This document shows, piece after piece, positions 21,700 to 32,457 of a stretch of 64,000 nt of DNA. The position numbers and the translations under genes are program-made. The stretch comes from Procambarus clarkii. Its lineage: Eukaryota > Arthropoda > Malacostraca > Decapoda > Cambaridae. The notes below the pieces were generated by a model, which ran no database searches, was not told the origin of the DNA, and saw only the letters and a program-made list of their open reading frames with translations. Each line of letters opens with the position of its first letter. Position 1 is the stretch's first letter. Where the stretch lies: assembly GCF_040958095.1 (NCBI RefSeq), contig NC_091165.1, forward strand, positions 26,380,670 to 26,444,669. The letters run 5' to 3'.

Positions 21700-21929
21700 C
21701 TCTCATCCTGTAACTACACTTAGGTAATTACAGTGGTTTGTGCAACATAATCTGCACACCATAGACCCCCCCAGTTATTGCCTGGGTGGTGCTGTTATCC
21801 CTTGTTGCTGGTTCTCCTCGGTTTGGGGTTCTAGACTTTTTCGTTTGTACCCTTTTTGGGTGGTTTTAGAAGTTCCCTTGTGCTTGGGGGCTTCTCTGTG
21901 AAGCTTCATTAGGTTTCTTAGGACTTTGC

Positions 21930-23140
21930 TGTGATTAACACCCCTTGCTGCCCCCTTGACTTTTCTGTTGGCTTTGGATGGCTGGGGTTGCCTGTACATT
22001 CAGTTGTTCAGGGGTATCCGGTATTGCATTCCCAGAGCCTGGGCTTCCTGCAGGGCTCATTCACCCTGCAGGCCTTAGAAAAACCCCTACAGCCTCGGCT
22101 GTATTATGGATACCTCTTCTGAGCATGCTCTTACCTTGTGCAAATTTCAGAGTTGTTCATCACTTGTGCCACCTGGTGATGTTCATATGGTCTACCTCTG
22201 CCATGCTGCCTCTTGGGTCGATGACATCTACACATAGTCAAGTGGGATTTCTCCATCTGTGACTCATCCTTCCCATTCCCCTCTTGAGGTTCAGAGGTTT
22301 CAGTCAGCAACCTCTTTGCACTTGAGGTTTTCTGTTTTGCACCGGTCCAAGTTGTGTGGCAGGTTGGATGCCCTGGATTTGTCCTGCTTGGTGTTTAGGG
22401 ACTCTGATTTTGAGGTGTTGATTGATTTGACTGTGGTTTGACTCCAGTCAACAGCCTGTTGGACCAAGCTCTTAAAAGTCAACCTGTCCTTGGGCCGGGC
22501 TTGGAGAGTAGAACAACTCCCAGAACCCCATCAAGCAGGTTCCATCTGCAACTCCTCTTCCTTCCTCAGTGGGCTAGTTTTGCCCTTCTCCTTCCAGCTC
22601 TGAAGCAGCTGGGAGGTTTAGGACCCAGGGCAAGGTTTAGCTCGGGATGTGCCTTAAGTTGATCCAGAGGTTGCCCCTTCTGACACAGGAGCGGATACAG
22701 TTGAGCTTCTCACTCCCACCAAGGCTTTTGGGTCTTTCCAGCCAACCCCTTCCTTCAAGGCCTTTCCTTTGGCTCTCTTCTGCAGTTTTCGATTGGGGGC
22801 CCTTTGGTCCCATTTGGTCCTTTATGAGCTGTCGTGTCCTCTGCTGAGGGTTTTTTGTTGCAGGGTGTGGAGTTTTCTTATCCTCCTTCCCTGTATGAGT
22901 TTGAGTTGGGTGTGGCTTTCCCCAGAGTTCGTTTCCGTGTACCTTTGGGATCTTCAGATTTGTCCTTCCAAAGGTTTCCTTTCTCCCGGGTTACCCCAGC
23001 AGAGGCCCAGGAGGCCCTCAGTGCGTACCACCTGCGCAACCCAGTTTATGCCTTGATTGTCAACTCAAGTTCCTTTGAGTTTTATTCTTCTTCCTCTTTC
23101 GGGGTGCGTTATGAGGTTCTGGAGTTGTCCTAGTTAGCAG
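21930..23140 (+). pseudogene. Possible DIRS-like ORF1/RT region, copy 4
   Basis: Several broken frames are seen, including a longer one ending TPAEAQEALSAYHLRNPVYA (about 22990-23060). I do not recognise a domain. Its position between the leader and the RNase H/recombinase remnants fits the gag-like or RT part of a DIRS element. Confidence 0.35.
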
Positions 23141-24795
23141 ACTGATCTTTGTTTTTCCTTGGGGCTTGGAGTGGATTTTGCTATACCGTACCTACACCCT
23201 TGATTGGTGAGATGTGTCCTCTGTGTTGCAAGTTTTTGAGGGGCACTGTTGAGCCCCCGGACACCAACTCCTTCAGTTGGCTCTGCCAGACGTACGGGCC
23301 CCTGGAGGTGGAACTCTTTGCGTCGGCGTGGTGGAGGTGTCTCCCAGTCTATGCGGCACTCTTACCCCTCCGGTTCAGCTGTTGCTTCGAGTTCCGAGTC
23401 AAAAATGGCCAGCCCAGCCTTGGTTTCAGGTGCTGCTTGCTCAGTGTCCGAACCCCGGGACATTTTCTGCGGCTCCGCCTCTTTCAATTGATTGGGCCGA
23501 TGAGGTACCTTACTGGTCCGCTCTTCTTTTTTGCGCTTTGCGTCTGGAGTTTCTGACGCAGGTGTATCGCCATTTGTATGATGGCCAGGTGGCTTCTCTA
23601 ATGGTGTCCCACCCGAGTTCTTCTTCTCGGCGACAATATGAAGTGTATTGGCGGTCTTTTTGCCACTTCCTTTAATTGTACAAGTTGTCCTCGATCTTGA
23701 TTCGTGTTGTGTTAAATTTTCTTTCTTGGCTTTTTCAGGACAGGCATCTGATACCGAATACTGTCACTCTGTATCGTGCGGCACTGGCAGAGCCGCTCTA
23801 GCTTGCGTTCGGAGTGAATGTCACTTCTGCTCCGTTTTATAAGCTTTCTCATGTGTTTTTCCACCTCTGGCCTGCTCGTGCATCGCCTGAGCCGACTTGG
23901 TCTTTGGACCGGGTACTCTTTCTTCTCTCTTCCCCCTCCGTTTGTGGTGGCCCCTTCAGTCAGTGATTGTTTCCAGAAGATTTTTGTTTTTGTTGGCTTT
24001 GACTTCTGGGGGGCGGGTCGGGGGCTTCATGCTTCCCTCCGGCACAGAGGCTTCTGCTCACTTGGTTCGGGTGGATGTTTTGTTCATTTGTAGATTTGCA
24101 ACCGTCTCCTTCTTTTATGGCAAAGAATGAGACGGCAGGCTTCCGGAGGGGTCCGTGGATTATTGATACTTGGTTGGTCAGGCCGGGGAAGCATCGTGTG
24201 TTCTGTCTGGTTGTAGCTTTACGCCGTTACCTGCACGCCTTGGCTTCTGTGTCCGGGGACGCGATGTGGGTTGACCCAGTATCCTTCGTTCCCTATTCCA
24301 GAGCCCCAGAGGCTCCCCTGGCACCCTCCCTCTCTCTGGTCAGCGATTTTTATTTCACTTAGTCAGTCTCCGAACTAATGGTCTGGTGGCCAGCTCGGTG
24401 GGCCAGGACCCCCTCCCCCTTTGTTTTCTTGTTTGTTTTGGGGGGAGTTTCTAATCTTTGTTCGGTTTCCGGTTGCAACTTTCTTACTAGTTGGGGTCTG
24501 TTTTAGGGCACCTACCTTTCTGGGTTACTAACCCCGGTCGATGGCAGACATGAAAACTTTCATACAAGGGAGTTTCATAGGCCATTGCTACCTGCGCCTT
24601 TCTGAGGGGACCTTGTTTTGACTAGTGATCTCCGGTAGGCATGACAACTCCCTATGACTGAAGCTCCGTACTAATATTAGCTAATATCATTAAAATAGCT
24701 CCAGGGAGCCTTCGGGGCTCTTCCCAGAAAATGGCGTTTCATTACATTCAATGTTTGGTTTAATTAAAAAACCCATGTTAAATATCTAAACATAG

Positions 24796-25059
24796 GTACC
24801 CACGAAGACACTGCTGTTTCGACTCCTAGATGTCTTGTCTGTTGAACCTCCATGGAGTGAAGGCGAATTGTGTATGGAATGTGGAGCCAAATTTGGCATC
24901 GCCACCAGAAAGCATCACTGTCGACACTGTGGAAGACTTTTATGCAATCGATGCTCAGATAAAGATGTACCTATCTTAAAGTTTTCACTAAACAAGCCTG
25001 TCCGAGTGTGTGTGACTTGCTTTGATGTGCTGACTTTAGGAGCAGCTGCTATTTCTTAA
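24796..25059 (+). CDS. ANKFY1: ANKFY1 (Rabankyrin-5), last coding exon with FYVE zinc finger
   Basis: The exon begins after CATAG and is in phase 0. It encodes 87 residues and a TAA stop. Residues 26-75 form a complete FYVE finger with four CxxC pairs at 26/29, 42/45, 50/53 and 72/75, the basic motif RKHHCRHC at 38-45 and the RVC motif (70-72). This finger binds phosphatidylinositol 3-phosphate and places the protein on early endosomes. The N-terminal motif is W-S-E-G, not the canonical W-x-x-D. The protein ends in FDVLTLGAAAIS. With the other two exons the readable C-terminus is about 190 residues of a protein usually near 1,170. Position right after the ankyrin exons separates it from other FYVE proteins. 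Confidence 0.95.
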   Translation, partial: VPTKTLLFRLLDVLSVEPPWSEGELCMECGAKFGIATRKHHCRHCGRLLCNRCSDKDVPILKFSLNKPVRVCVTCFDVLTLGAAAIS

Positions 25060-26520
25060 TGTAAAACAATTTTTAGATTTTGGTTAATGCAGGTTTTGAC
25101 TATGCACTGGTGTGTCTTGTACAGAAATTCTAAAAAATTTAGAAAAATATATTTACATTTGTATGTAAATGTAAATTATATTTACATTTGTATATTTTTT
25201 TGCAGTTTGCTATAGATCTCATAAATGAATTGAACTATTTTATATAGAGTAATTATAGTATAACTTTGTGGCTACTGAAATATTTCTATATACAGTAGAA
25301 TATACAGTATAATATTTGCTCTAATATAACCTTTTGCCTGTATTTCTTTGTTGATGGGAGTACATTATAAGACATATCAGTTTACTTAAAAATGGTCTTA
25401 AAAATATTAAGTACAGTTCAAAGCAATGTGAAGATTTTTAAAAAATCAGAAGGTTAATTTTAAGTTTCTTGAAAATTTTACTATAAGTATTGCTACTTCT
25501 ATATAATGTTTGCATTATCTTCTGATCCAAAAGACAACAATAATTTGAGCAATAAGCCCAGTAAACTTTATTTATTGTTAACATTTTCAGGGCTGTAATT
25601 ATGATGTTTCTGCATTGGCAAACAAAAAATGACAAATATTACATATTTAATGTGTTGAGAAGATTATGATATTCTAGTAAATTCACTGCCAGTGCTATAG
25701 TTCAATCATGTAAGATACAGTGAATAAAGGAGACATATCTTAAGCTTTTACATATGAGTATAATATTTAAATGTTATATTCTTATCAGTGTGTAAAATTG
25801 ACATTTAATAATGATACAGGTTTAATGATTTCTTGTTTCTAAATTGTGAACTTAGAGCTATACTCCCTAAATGGAGATGATGATTCCATGTTAAAATAGT
25901 TGATACTATCATGAAATATACTGGAAAAATGTTTGTGGCCTCAATTTAAAAAATTATCTAGAATCCATCAGTCAACAGTTTTATTTAGCTATCATAAAAT
26001 GTGATAAATTGCTTGCGAAGAACAATAGAATACCCCAGATCACAATTTAACTGTATAAGTGATTCTTTCACATATGTGTACGATTTGTGCTTTCTCCATT
26101 TTAAATTCCTAAGTACAGTATGTATTGGTATATTAAACAATAATAGTAATCAGGAAAGCTTGTAATGTGTGAAATCAATATTTGTGATTGTCATGGCTTT
26201 CTTGGTTTCCAGAGTGCTGGAACACCTTTAACAAAGTACAGTTCACAATATTATGATCATGTCTAGGCATAAACATTTGTCATCATTTTTGTATGCTATG
26301 TTGTTAATTTGGTAATTCAATCTTAGAGAGTTTAGACTGTTTTATTTCACTTTTTATGTGTAAATCAATGATAGAGAAAATTATCAATGTAGTATAATTA
26401 TATGTATTCAATACAAACTTTTGTTTGTTTGGTGATGGTCTGTTTTGTAGTACTGTACCTATAATGTCCTCCATTATTAAAAATGTATAAATAAATATGT
26501 AATAATTTTGTAATTTGCAT
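25060..26520 (+). other. ANKFY1: ANKFY1 3' UTR (predicted)
   Basis: About 1.45 kb of AT-rich, repeat-poor sequence directly follows the stop codon. An overlapping AATAAA pair ends it. No other gene is seen. The end is set by the poly(A) signal and the transposon at 26563. Confidence 0.65.
26490..26495 (+). terminator. ANKFY1: Poly(A) signal AATAAA
   Basis: AATAAA lies in TATAAATAAATATG, followed within 30 bases by TAATTTTGTAATTTG. It is the best candidate for ANKFY1 transcript cleavage. Earlier weak signals exist in the UTR, such as GAATAAAGG at 25721. Confidence 0.55.
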
Positions 26521-26562
26521 GAAGCTAATGAAATTTATGTATCTCGTGGAGATTTCAAAATA

Positions 26563-27596
26563 CAGTGGCACCTTGACTTACGATTGCCCCAACTTACGAT
26601 AATTTCAAGTTACGATATAAATTTGATCGAAAAATGCAACTCGACTTACGATAGTGTTGTCGACTAACGATATTTGTTAATACACGTTCGGGTCGACCGA
26701 GCACATGGTTCCCGGTTGCCCAGGCTGACCTGCCTTGGTTTACTAAAGCCTCCCCTTAGTGACGATCACGCTTATAAGAAATTTCATTTTTGTGGTGATT
26801 TTTTTGCATTTTGAACATAAAACTGATTATTATATATCATGCCATGAGTTCTAAGAAAGTCAGTGGTAAGGTTTAACATATGAAAACACATGTAAGAATG
26901 ACCATAGAGGAAAAACAAGAGATCATTCATAAACATGAAAATGGTACTCGTGTTGTTGAACTAGCTAGGCAGTACAACAAATCTTTAGGGGAGGAGGCAG
27001 CAGTAGAGGATGTCCCTTCCTTATTAAGAAAATGTGTGCAGTATGGGAAGGATTGCAAAGTTTTGTTGAAAAGAATCACCCAGATAAAGCTGTAGTAGGC
27101 CATTGCATTGATCTTTTTAATGACAATATGATGCCTCACTGCAGACAAGTGTTGCAAAGAAGGACAAAACAATCTTCAATGGAACGATTTCTAGTGAGAA
27201 AATCAAGCGGTGAGTCAGAAGCAGGTCCTAGTGGTAAGCAGGCAAAACGTGCCAGAATGTGTACCCCAGAGAAGTCCTCACTGCCTGATGTCATAATGGA
27301 AGGGGACTTCCCTTTCTAAACAGTAACACCTCTCTTCCTCCCACCTCATCACCATCTTCCATACACCATCAAGAGTTCTCCATGAAGGTAAGATAAACAT
27401 ATGTACTGTATTGTAGTTAATTAAAAAAAATTGTATTCAATACAGAATGTTTTTTTAAGTTAATATTTTTTAGGATGTGGAATGGATTAATTTAATTCCC
27501 GTTATTTCTTATGGGAAAAATAGTTTCGACTTACGATATTTTGACTTACGATACGTCTCTGGGAATGGATTACCATCGCAAATCGAGACCCCACAG
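26563..27596 (+). mobile_element. Pogo/Tigger-like DNA transposon, internally deleted
   Basis: The left end CAGTGGCACCTTGACTTACG and the right end (complement starts CTGTGGGGTCTCGATTTGCG) form an imperfect inverted repeat, flanked by TA on both sides (26561-26562 and 27597-27598). TTACGAT motifs recur near both ends. TA duplication and CAGTGG-type ends identify the Tc1/mariner superfamily, pogo/Tigger branch. At 1.03 kb it has lost the middle of the transposase. Confidence 0.88.
26844..27319 (+). pseudogene. Tigger-like transposase remnant
   Basis: ATG at 26844 gives MSSKKVSGKV then a stop. The same frame continues MTIEEKQEIIHKHENGTRVV and ELARQYNKS, the CENP-B/pogo-type N-terminal helix-turn-helix. 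After an internal deletion and a frame change the C-terminal tail follows: FVEKNHPDKA, FNDNMMPHCRQVLQRRTKQS and SMERFL. The DDE catalytic core is missing, so it cannot transpose. Confidence 0.85.
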
Positions 27597-27817
27597 TATA
27601 CAGTATTGTTTAAAGTATAAAGCCCGGAAGAAATCTCAAACATGAGCTGTTGTAGAAATTTTATACTGTACTGTCTCCACTTGATTATCCGGACTATATG
27701 GGAAGGACCCCCAGCCGGATAATGTTTTCCGGATAAGAGTACGTTTTCACCTCTGAGTCCAAAAGGTACCATTTCCAACAATTTTTATACCACACTCATG
27801 ATTTGAATTGTGTGGGA

Positions 27818-28165
27818 CTGGGTGAGTGGTTAGCTGCCTAGCTGGTAGGTGGGCAGGTAGGGATAGGTGGGTTTTGGATGGGTGGATGGCAGGCAGATGG
27901 GCTTGGTGGGTGAACAGGTTCAAGCAGGTAATTGGGTGGGCTATCAGACAGGTGGGTGGGTGGGCGGGCATGCAGGCAGGCAGGTGGGGTATTCAGGTGG
28001 GTGAGCAGGCAGGTGGGAGGGTGGGCGAGCATTCAGGTGGGTTGGTGGGCAAGCAGGTGGCTGGGTGGGCTATCAGACAGGAAGGTGGGTGGGTGGGTGA
28101 GCAGGAAGGTGGGTGTGTTGGCAGGTGGGCATGCAGGCAGGTGGGTGGATGGGTGGGTAAGCGAG
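27818..28165. repeat. G-rich minisatellite
   Basis: Degenerate units of GGTGGGTGGGCNNGCAGGCA type are repeated many times with variable spacing. The G strand has many G3 runs and could form quadruplexes. The open frames through it are low-complexity by-products. Confidence 0.85.
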
Positions 28166-28509
28166 ACCGGACAGAGACAGATCACATGTCTGATCTTACC
28201 CCCCTCTACCCCCTACCTCACACTGACCTTCCCATCTCCCCTCCACGTGTGTTGACACACTGTACGATGACTTTTAACATACGCGCCTTAGGTTCTGTTA
28301 AATCCCATTTTATTTTCTGGTAAATATTTAAATGAGTAAATAGCAAACCAAATACTGTACTGTACTGTTCAACTATTATAGTGTTATTTAATTAATATTT
28401 GTAACTAGCTCTCCACAGCAATAAGAAAACAATATAATTCTTACAACACCTCCAATGCCACCTTCCTTTGTTAGGCTTAAGCAAGTCGCATACACACTCA
28501 ACAGTTCCC

Positions 28510-29032
28510 CTCCCCTTCCTGCCCGACTCGCTCCCTCCTTCCTTTCCTGCCCGACTCGCTCCCTCCTTCCTTTCCTGCCCGACTCGCTCCCTCCTTCCTT
28601 TCCTGCCCGACTCGCTCCCTCCTTCCTTTCCTGCCCGACTCACTCCCTCCTTCCCCCCCCCCCTTCGCTTCCTGCCCGACTCGCTCCCTCCTTTCCTTTC
28701 TGCCCGACTCACTCCCTCCTTCCCCCCCCTCCCTTCCTGCCCGACTCACTCCCTCCTTCCCTTCCTGTCCGACTCCCTCCCTCCCTCCCTTCCTGTCCGA
28801 CTCCCTCCCTCCCTCCCTTCCTGCCCGACTCCCTCCCTCCCTCCCTTCCTGCCCGACTCCCTTCCTCCGCGACTCGCTCCCTCCCTGTCCGACTTGCTCC
28901 CTCCCTCCCTGTCCGACTTGCTCCCTCCCTCCCTGTCCGACTCCCTCCCTTCCTGACCGACTCCCACTCTCCCTCCCTCCCTTCCTGACCGACTCCCACT
29001 CTCCCTCCCTCCCTTCCTGACCGTTATCCCTC
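28510..29032. repeat. 28-bp C-rich minisatellite
   Basis: The unit is CTGCCCGACTCGCTCCCTCC plus TTCCTTTC. The first four units are almost perfect; later ones vary in the CCCTCCCT part and shorten. The long frames on both strands (PARLAPSF or GRKGRRERVGQE repeats) follow from the repeat and are not genes. Confidence 0.9.
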
Positions 29033-29296
29033 AGGTGGTCCCTCTCAACGCTCCCCCTCTCTCCCGACACCACCCACCCACCCCCACCCCCTCCTACACC
29101 ATGCGCCTCGAGCCACAGCTGTACAGGATTAATACGGTATGGCCCGCCGCCTGGCTCTTGTATCCGGCCAAACACCTGCTTTTCCGGCTCCCATGGACAT
29201 TTTGCCGGATAGTGAGAACTTTATCCGGCCACGATTTTAACCGGATAAGGGTGTTTTCCGGATGGTCGGATTCCGGATAATCGCATGTCTACAGTA

Positions 29297-29886
29297 TTGC
29301 TAAAACTTTACACATGCAGTAATGACTATTATTGAGCTGCTCAGTCTGTAAACTGCTGATAACTTTAAATATTTGTTTAGTGTAGAAAGCCTTTTTGATA
29401 CTCATACAAAGTATAGTAACTGCAAAATTTTATTTTTGTGTTTGAATGTAGTTACTTCTTTTTGTGCTAAATGAATATTTTACATGTATTCCTTCTTCTG
29501 ACCGTGTTATGACATAGATCTGCTTTTGTAAACAAAAAAAATACTTAGTCATTAAATGAATGTTCTTTATATGATTTTATATGAAAAGTTACATTCATAA
29601 GATTAAAAAAAATCCCAATATCAAGCATATTTGGTTGGTGCAGGCAGACCAAGGGTAGCATGTACTGTGTTTGATGAAGAATTGTGTAGTGAGTCAAATT
29701 AAGAAAACTGAATTTAAACTCATTTGTTTACTGTGCTTGTAATATAAAAATATATACAGTATTCGCAAGACAGGTAGTTAGTCCTTGGTAGGAAACCTCC
29801 AGTTGATGGCTGCTGAAGGGAAGCATTCTATAAATTTAGTTTTTGTTACATTAAATGATATACAGTAATAACTGGATGGTATTCAA
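29297..29886. other. AT-rich intergenic stretch, nothing recognised
   Basis: No exon, long frame or repeat match within the window was seen. Confidence 0.5.
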
Positions 29887-30093
29887 ACAGATCCTGTGTA
29901 ACACATCTACTTAACTTCTATGATAAAGCCACAGAGATTTTACAGGAGAGAGATGTTTGAGTTGACTGCATTTATCCAGACCTAAAAACCAGTGTTGAAT
30001 GTAATGAAATGCCAATTTCTAGATGAACCCCAGTGGCTTCCTAAAACTATCTCTGATAGTGTGCCATACTACTAGGTCCCGTATGGAAAGGAA
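29887..30093 (+). mobile_element. LINE alpha RT scrap joined to a DIRS terminal scrap
   Basis: Bases 29887-29985 match the LINE alpha RT (GATCCTGTGTAACACATCTA through ATGTTTGAGTTGACTGCATT). At 29986 the sequence switches to the DIRS inverted terminal phrase (CCAGTGTTGAATGTAATGAA). It is the left neighbour of the piggyBac-like element. Confidence 0.7.
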
Positions 30094-30097
30094 TTAA

Positions 30098-31485
30098 CCC
30101 CTAAACTATGCAAAACTTCATATGATGTGTGACATTGAGCTCAGTTTTTTAATTTTCTGAAACTCTTTCAAATGTTTTGAGCATAATCTACTAGGCAAAT
30201 GCTCCAACTCTGTCTAAATGATACCAGTTTAACTTGAAAAACAAGAAAATAAAACATGATTATAAAATTGAATATTGAAAACTTCAGATTTTGAAATTAG
30301 CTGCAAAAATATAAAATATCACCAATTGTTCATTTGGTGTTTATTATACTCTCAGAATAGAATATGATCTTCATTTTCATATATTTAGAATATAGGTTTT
30401 CAGTATAGTTTACTTTAAAAAAAATTGTCAATATGGCATTTAAAATATGTGCAAATTTAGACAACAAATTTATAACTCCATAAGTTTAAAGTTTATGAAA
30501 AATCAATTCTATAGGGATTGTAGAACAGACAGCTGTGCACACTATAAGTAAAAATGGTGAGAATCGGTCAGAAACTAGATTTTTGGATACTGAAGTAAGT
30601 TGAAATTCTAGTTATAGATATAATTGAAGTTATCGACCATGAATAAAGCGGTTCTAATTCATGAATTTACTTGTATGTTGTAATAAACATTGTTTGGCAT
30701 TCATACTCGAATATGTGAAAGTTGTAGGTCAATGTGTGTTGAAAAAACAAATAGGGATAATTATAATGATTTAGGGATATATTTAGGGTATACTTTATAG
30801 AAGTAAAAAAAGCCCTAATCTGGTCTCTAATCATTAAAACAAACTAAAGAAGCAAGGAAAATAGTTTGAAATCTGTGAAAAAATTTGCCCAAAAAAAATT
30901 CAAGGTCCCAAGTTCTGAGAGTTGACTGATTTATTTGTTGATCACTTTAATTCTGTCTTCAAATAGTTAAGGACGGGTAGGTATTCTCCAGGATGTAAAG
31001 GTTACAACAAATTCAAATAATAAACAAAGGAGGAAAAAAAATTCCCTAAAAAAAAATGGACATGGTTAAAGTAACTGATAATAACATTGAGCAATGTATT
31101 TATATGACATATAACAAAATAAAGCATAATAACATACTCATTATTATTTGTGTTATGTATTACTCACCAATGCTATAAAGGCACCAGCTGCATATCCACC
31201 TTGTGGACACTTCTTACTACTATTCTTCTTTGTGCGTTGGACAGGTGCTTACATCTCTTTATTACTGCATTACCAATCAGTTCCAGTTAATAGGAACTGT
31301 TCTCATCAATAAAACGTAATTTTTTTTTAAATATTTGTCTAAAATCGATTTTTGAAAATATTTTTATGAAAATTTCACGATGCTGAAGCCAATAAGTTGG
31401 AGATTTGTTTAACATTTTTAAGTAATTTTTACATGATTCGAACAATTTTCAAATTATGCCCCCCTTATGCTGAGCAGTGTAAGGG
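30098..31485. mobile_element. piggyBac-like non-autonomous element (TTAA-flanked)
   Basis: TTAA stands at both sides (30094-30097, 31486-31489). The left end is CCCCTAAACTATGCA and the complement of the right end is CCCTTACACTGCTCA, so the ends begin CCC-TA-ACT. TTAA duplication with CCC ends is the signature of the piggyBac superfamily. No coding capacity is seen in 1.39 kb of AT-rich interior. Confidence 0.65.
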
Positions 31486-31489
31486 TTAA

Positions 31490-31670
31490 AGAACTCTAAA
31501 AAGGAAAAAGATCTAGACGTGGTTCTAGATAGTAGACTGTCGCCAGAAAGAGCATATAAAGAATGAGTATGTGCTGCCCTTTCCAACTTCAGAATTGCTT
31601 TTAAATACATGGATGGTAAACTACAATAGAACTGTTCACAACTTTTATGAGATCAAAACTGGAATATGGA
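31490..31670 (+). mobile_element. LINE alpha RT scrap
   Basis: It matches the segment encoding the DKERDLGVVLDRKLSPEDH region and FKYMDG of copy B, with small deletions. The TTAA that took the piggyBac-like element corresponds to the TTTAAAGAA of the intact LINE. Confidence 0.75.
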
Positions 31671-32059
31671 CTGGCTCTGAACTGATGCTAGGGTAGCGCC
31701 AATCAGTAATTAAGGAAAAAATTTAGTAGACAGGACAGCTGATAAGTCTCAAAACCTAATTTAGTGAGCTAAGTACTGTAACGTTGGGAACAATTAAACG
31801 GCCGATAGTAGTACAGTATTCGAGAATAAATAATAGAACAGAAATTTGACAACCAAACAGTGCTTAACAGAGCCAGAGAGAAGGCAATCAACTAGAAATT
31901 AAACCTTGGAGGGCGCAGCTATAAATAGCCAACAACACCGCTGTGCACAAGAAAAAAAAAGATAAACAATTTCTTTCCAAGAGTGTTAAAATGTTTCTTT
32001 ATCATGGAAAAAATAACAGAAAAAATTGAATGTGACATATTTGGGCCGTGATGGGGCAA

Positions 32060-32210
32060 GGAAGTCTGGCAAGATACAGGTGCTGAAAGATTATACGTCC
32101 GTGAACAGAAGCTACATTTAAGGATTGGCGCCAGGATATGAATCCAGGCCAAAGCACTCGCGAAAAGCACCAGGCGGGTGCTTTACCACTGCGCCACTAG
32201 GACTGCATCA
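32060..32210 (-). repeat. tRNA-derived SINE, minus strand
   Basis: On the minus strand the head reads GTGGCGCAGTGGTAAAGCAC (A box) and later GGATTCATATCC (degenerate B box, 32134-32145), then CCTTAAATG. This is a pol III promoter arrangement of tRNA type. It differs from the other SINE heads here. The 3' end is not certain. Confidence 0.6.
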
Positions 32211-32324
32211 TATATTTTGTTCATAAATCAATAAATTAATATTTTTGCTTTTATTACACTATGTACACATGTTATATATAAGCAGACAATGAGTCATAAT
32301 GATGTGGCTGAACATATGAAGACT

Positions 32325-32457
32325 AAACCACACACCAGAATGTGAGAAGACAGCGACGTTTCAGTTCATCCTGTACCATTATCAAGTCAATTGTGATTAG
32401 ACAATCGACTTGAAAACGGTCCAGGACTGACCAAAACATCGTCTCCTCATCTTCTGG
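32325..32457. repeat. Imperfect inverted repeat (foldback element)
   Basis: The left arm CACACCAGAATGTGAGAAGA, then CATCCTGTACCATTATCAAG, is mirrored by the right arm ending CATCTTCTGGTGTG. The centre is near AATTGTGATTAGACAATC. A decayed half copy is at 12605-12670. LINE alpha copy C (minus) ends directly at its right edge. Confidence 0.7.

Larger units (their letters stand above)
18583..21731 (+). mobile_element. LINE alpha copy B (nearly intact ORF2)
   Basis: The copy starts in the last third of ORF1 and runs to the family 3' end (CTCATCCTGTAACTACACTT, then AGGTAATTAC). It is 5'-truncated but its 2.9 kb ORF2 frame is unbroken, which makes it the youngest LINE in the window. It is inserted into DIRS-like copy 4 inside the last ANKFY1 intron, in the same orientation as the host gene. 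Confidence 0.92.
17850..24757 (+). mobile_element. DIRS-like copy 4, split by LINE alpha copy B
   Basis: An inverted left terminal block lies at about 17860-18120 and the right block at 24500-24757. LINE alpha copy B fills 18583-21731. Without it the element is about 3.75 kb. After the LINE come a possible ORF1 region (21930-23130), the post-RNase H motif EVELFASA at about 23310, and a recombinase N-terminal half (23750-24300, FMAKNETAGFRRGPWII). The recombinase stops short of its catalytic His/Arg/Tyr boxes at 24303, where the inverted complementary segment begins. The whole element sits in the last ANKFY1 intron. Confidence 0.6.
27671..29294. mobile_element. Second TA-flanked Tigger-like MITE with two minisatellites
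   Basis: The left end is CTGTCTCCACTTGATTATCC and the complement of the right end is CTGTAGACATGCGATTATCC, with TA at 27669-27670 and 29295-29296. CCGGATAA motifs cluster at both ends. The interior has no transposase. It holds two unrelated minisatellites (27818-28165 and 28510-29032). Confidence 0.8.

Noticed and set aside
22259..22482. Small frames on both strands near 22.3 kb as separate genes
   Set aside because: They lie within DIRS-like copy 4 and overlap each other without supporting features.
27826..28323. Gly/Trp-rich frame resembling a secreted repeat protein
   Set aside because: It is the G-rich minisatellite read through. Units vary in length without keeping the frame and both strands are open.
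28392..29175. Long Pro/Ser/Arg or Gly/Arg/Glu frames
   Set aside because: They are products of the 28-bp minisatellite inside a MITE, with no start context or domain.
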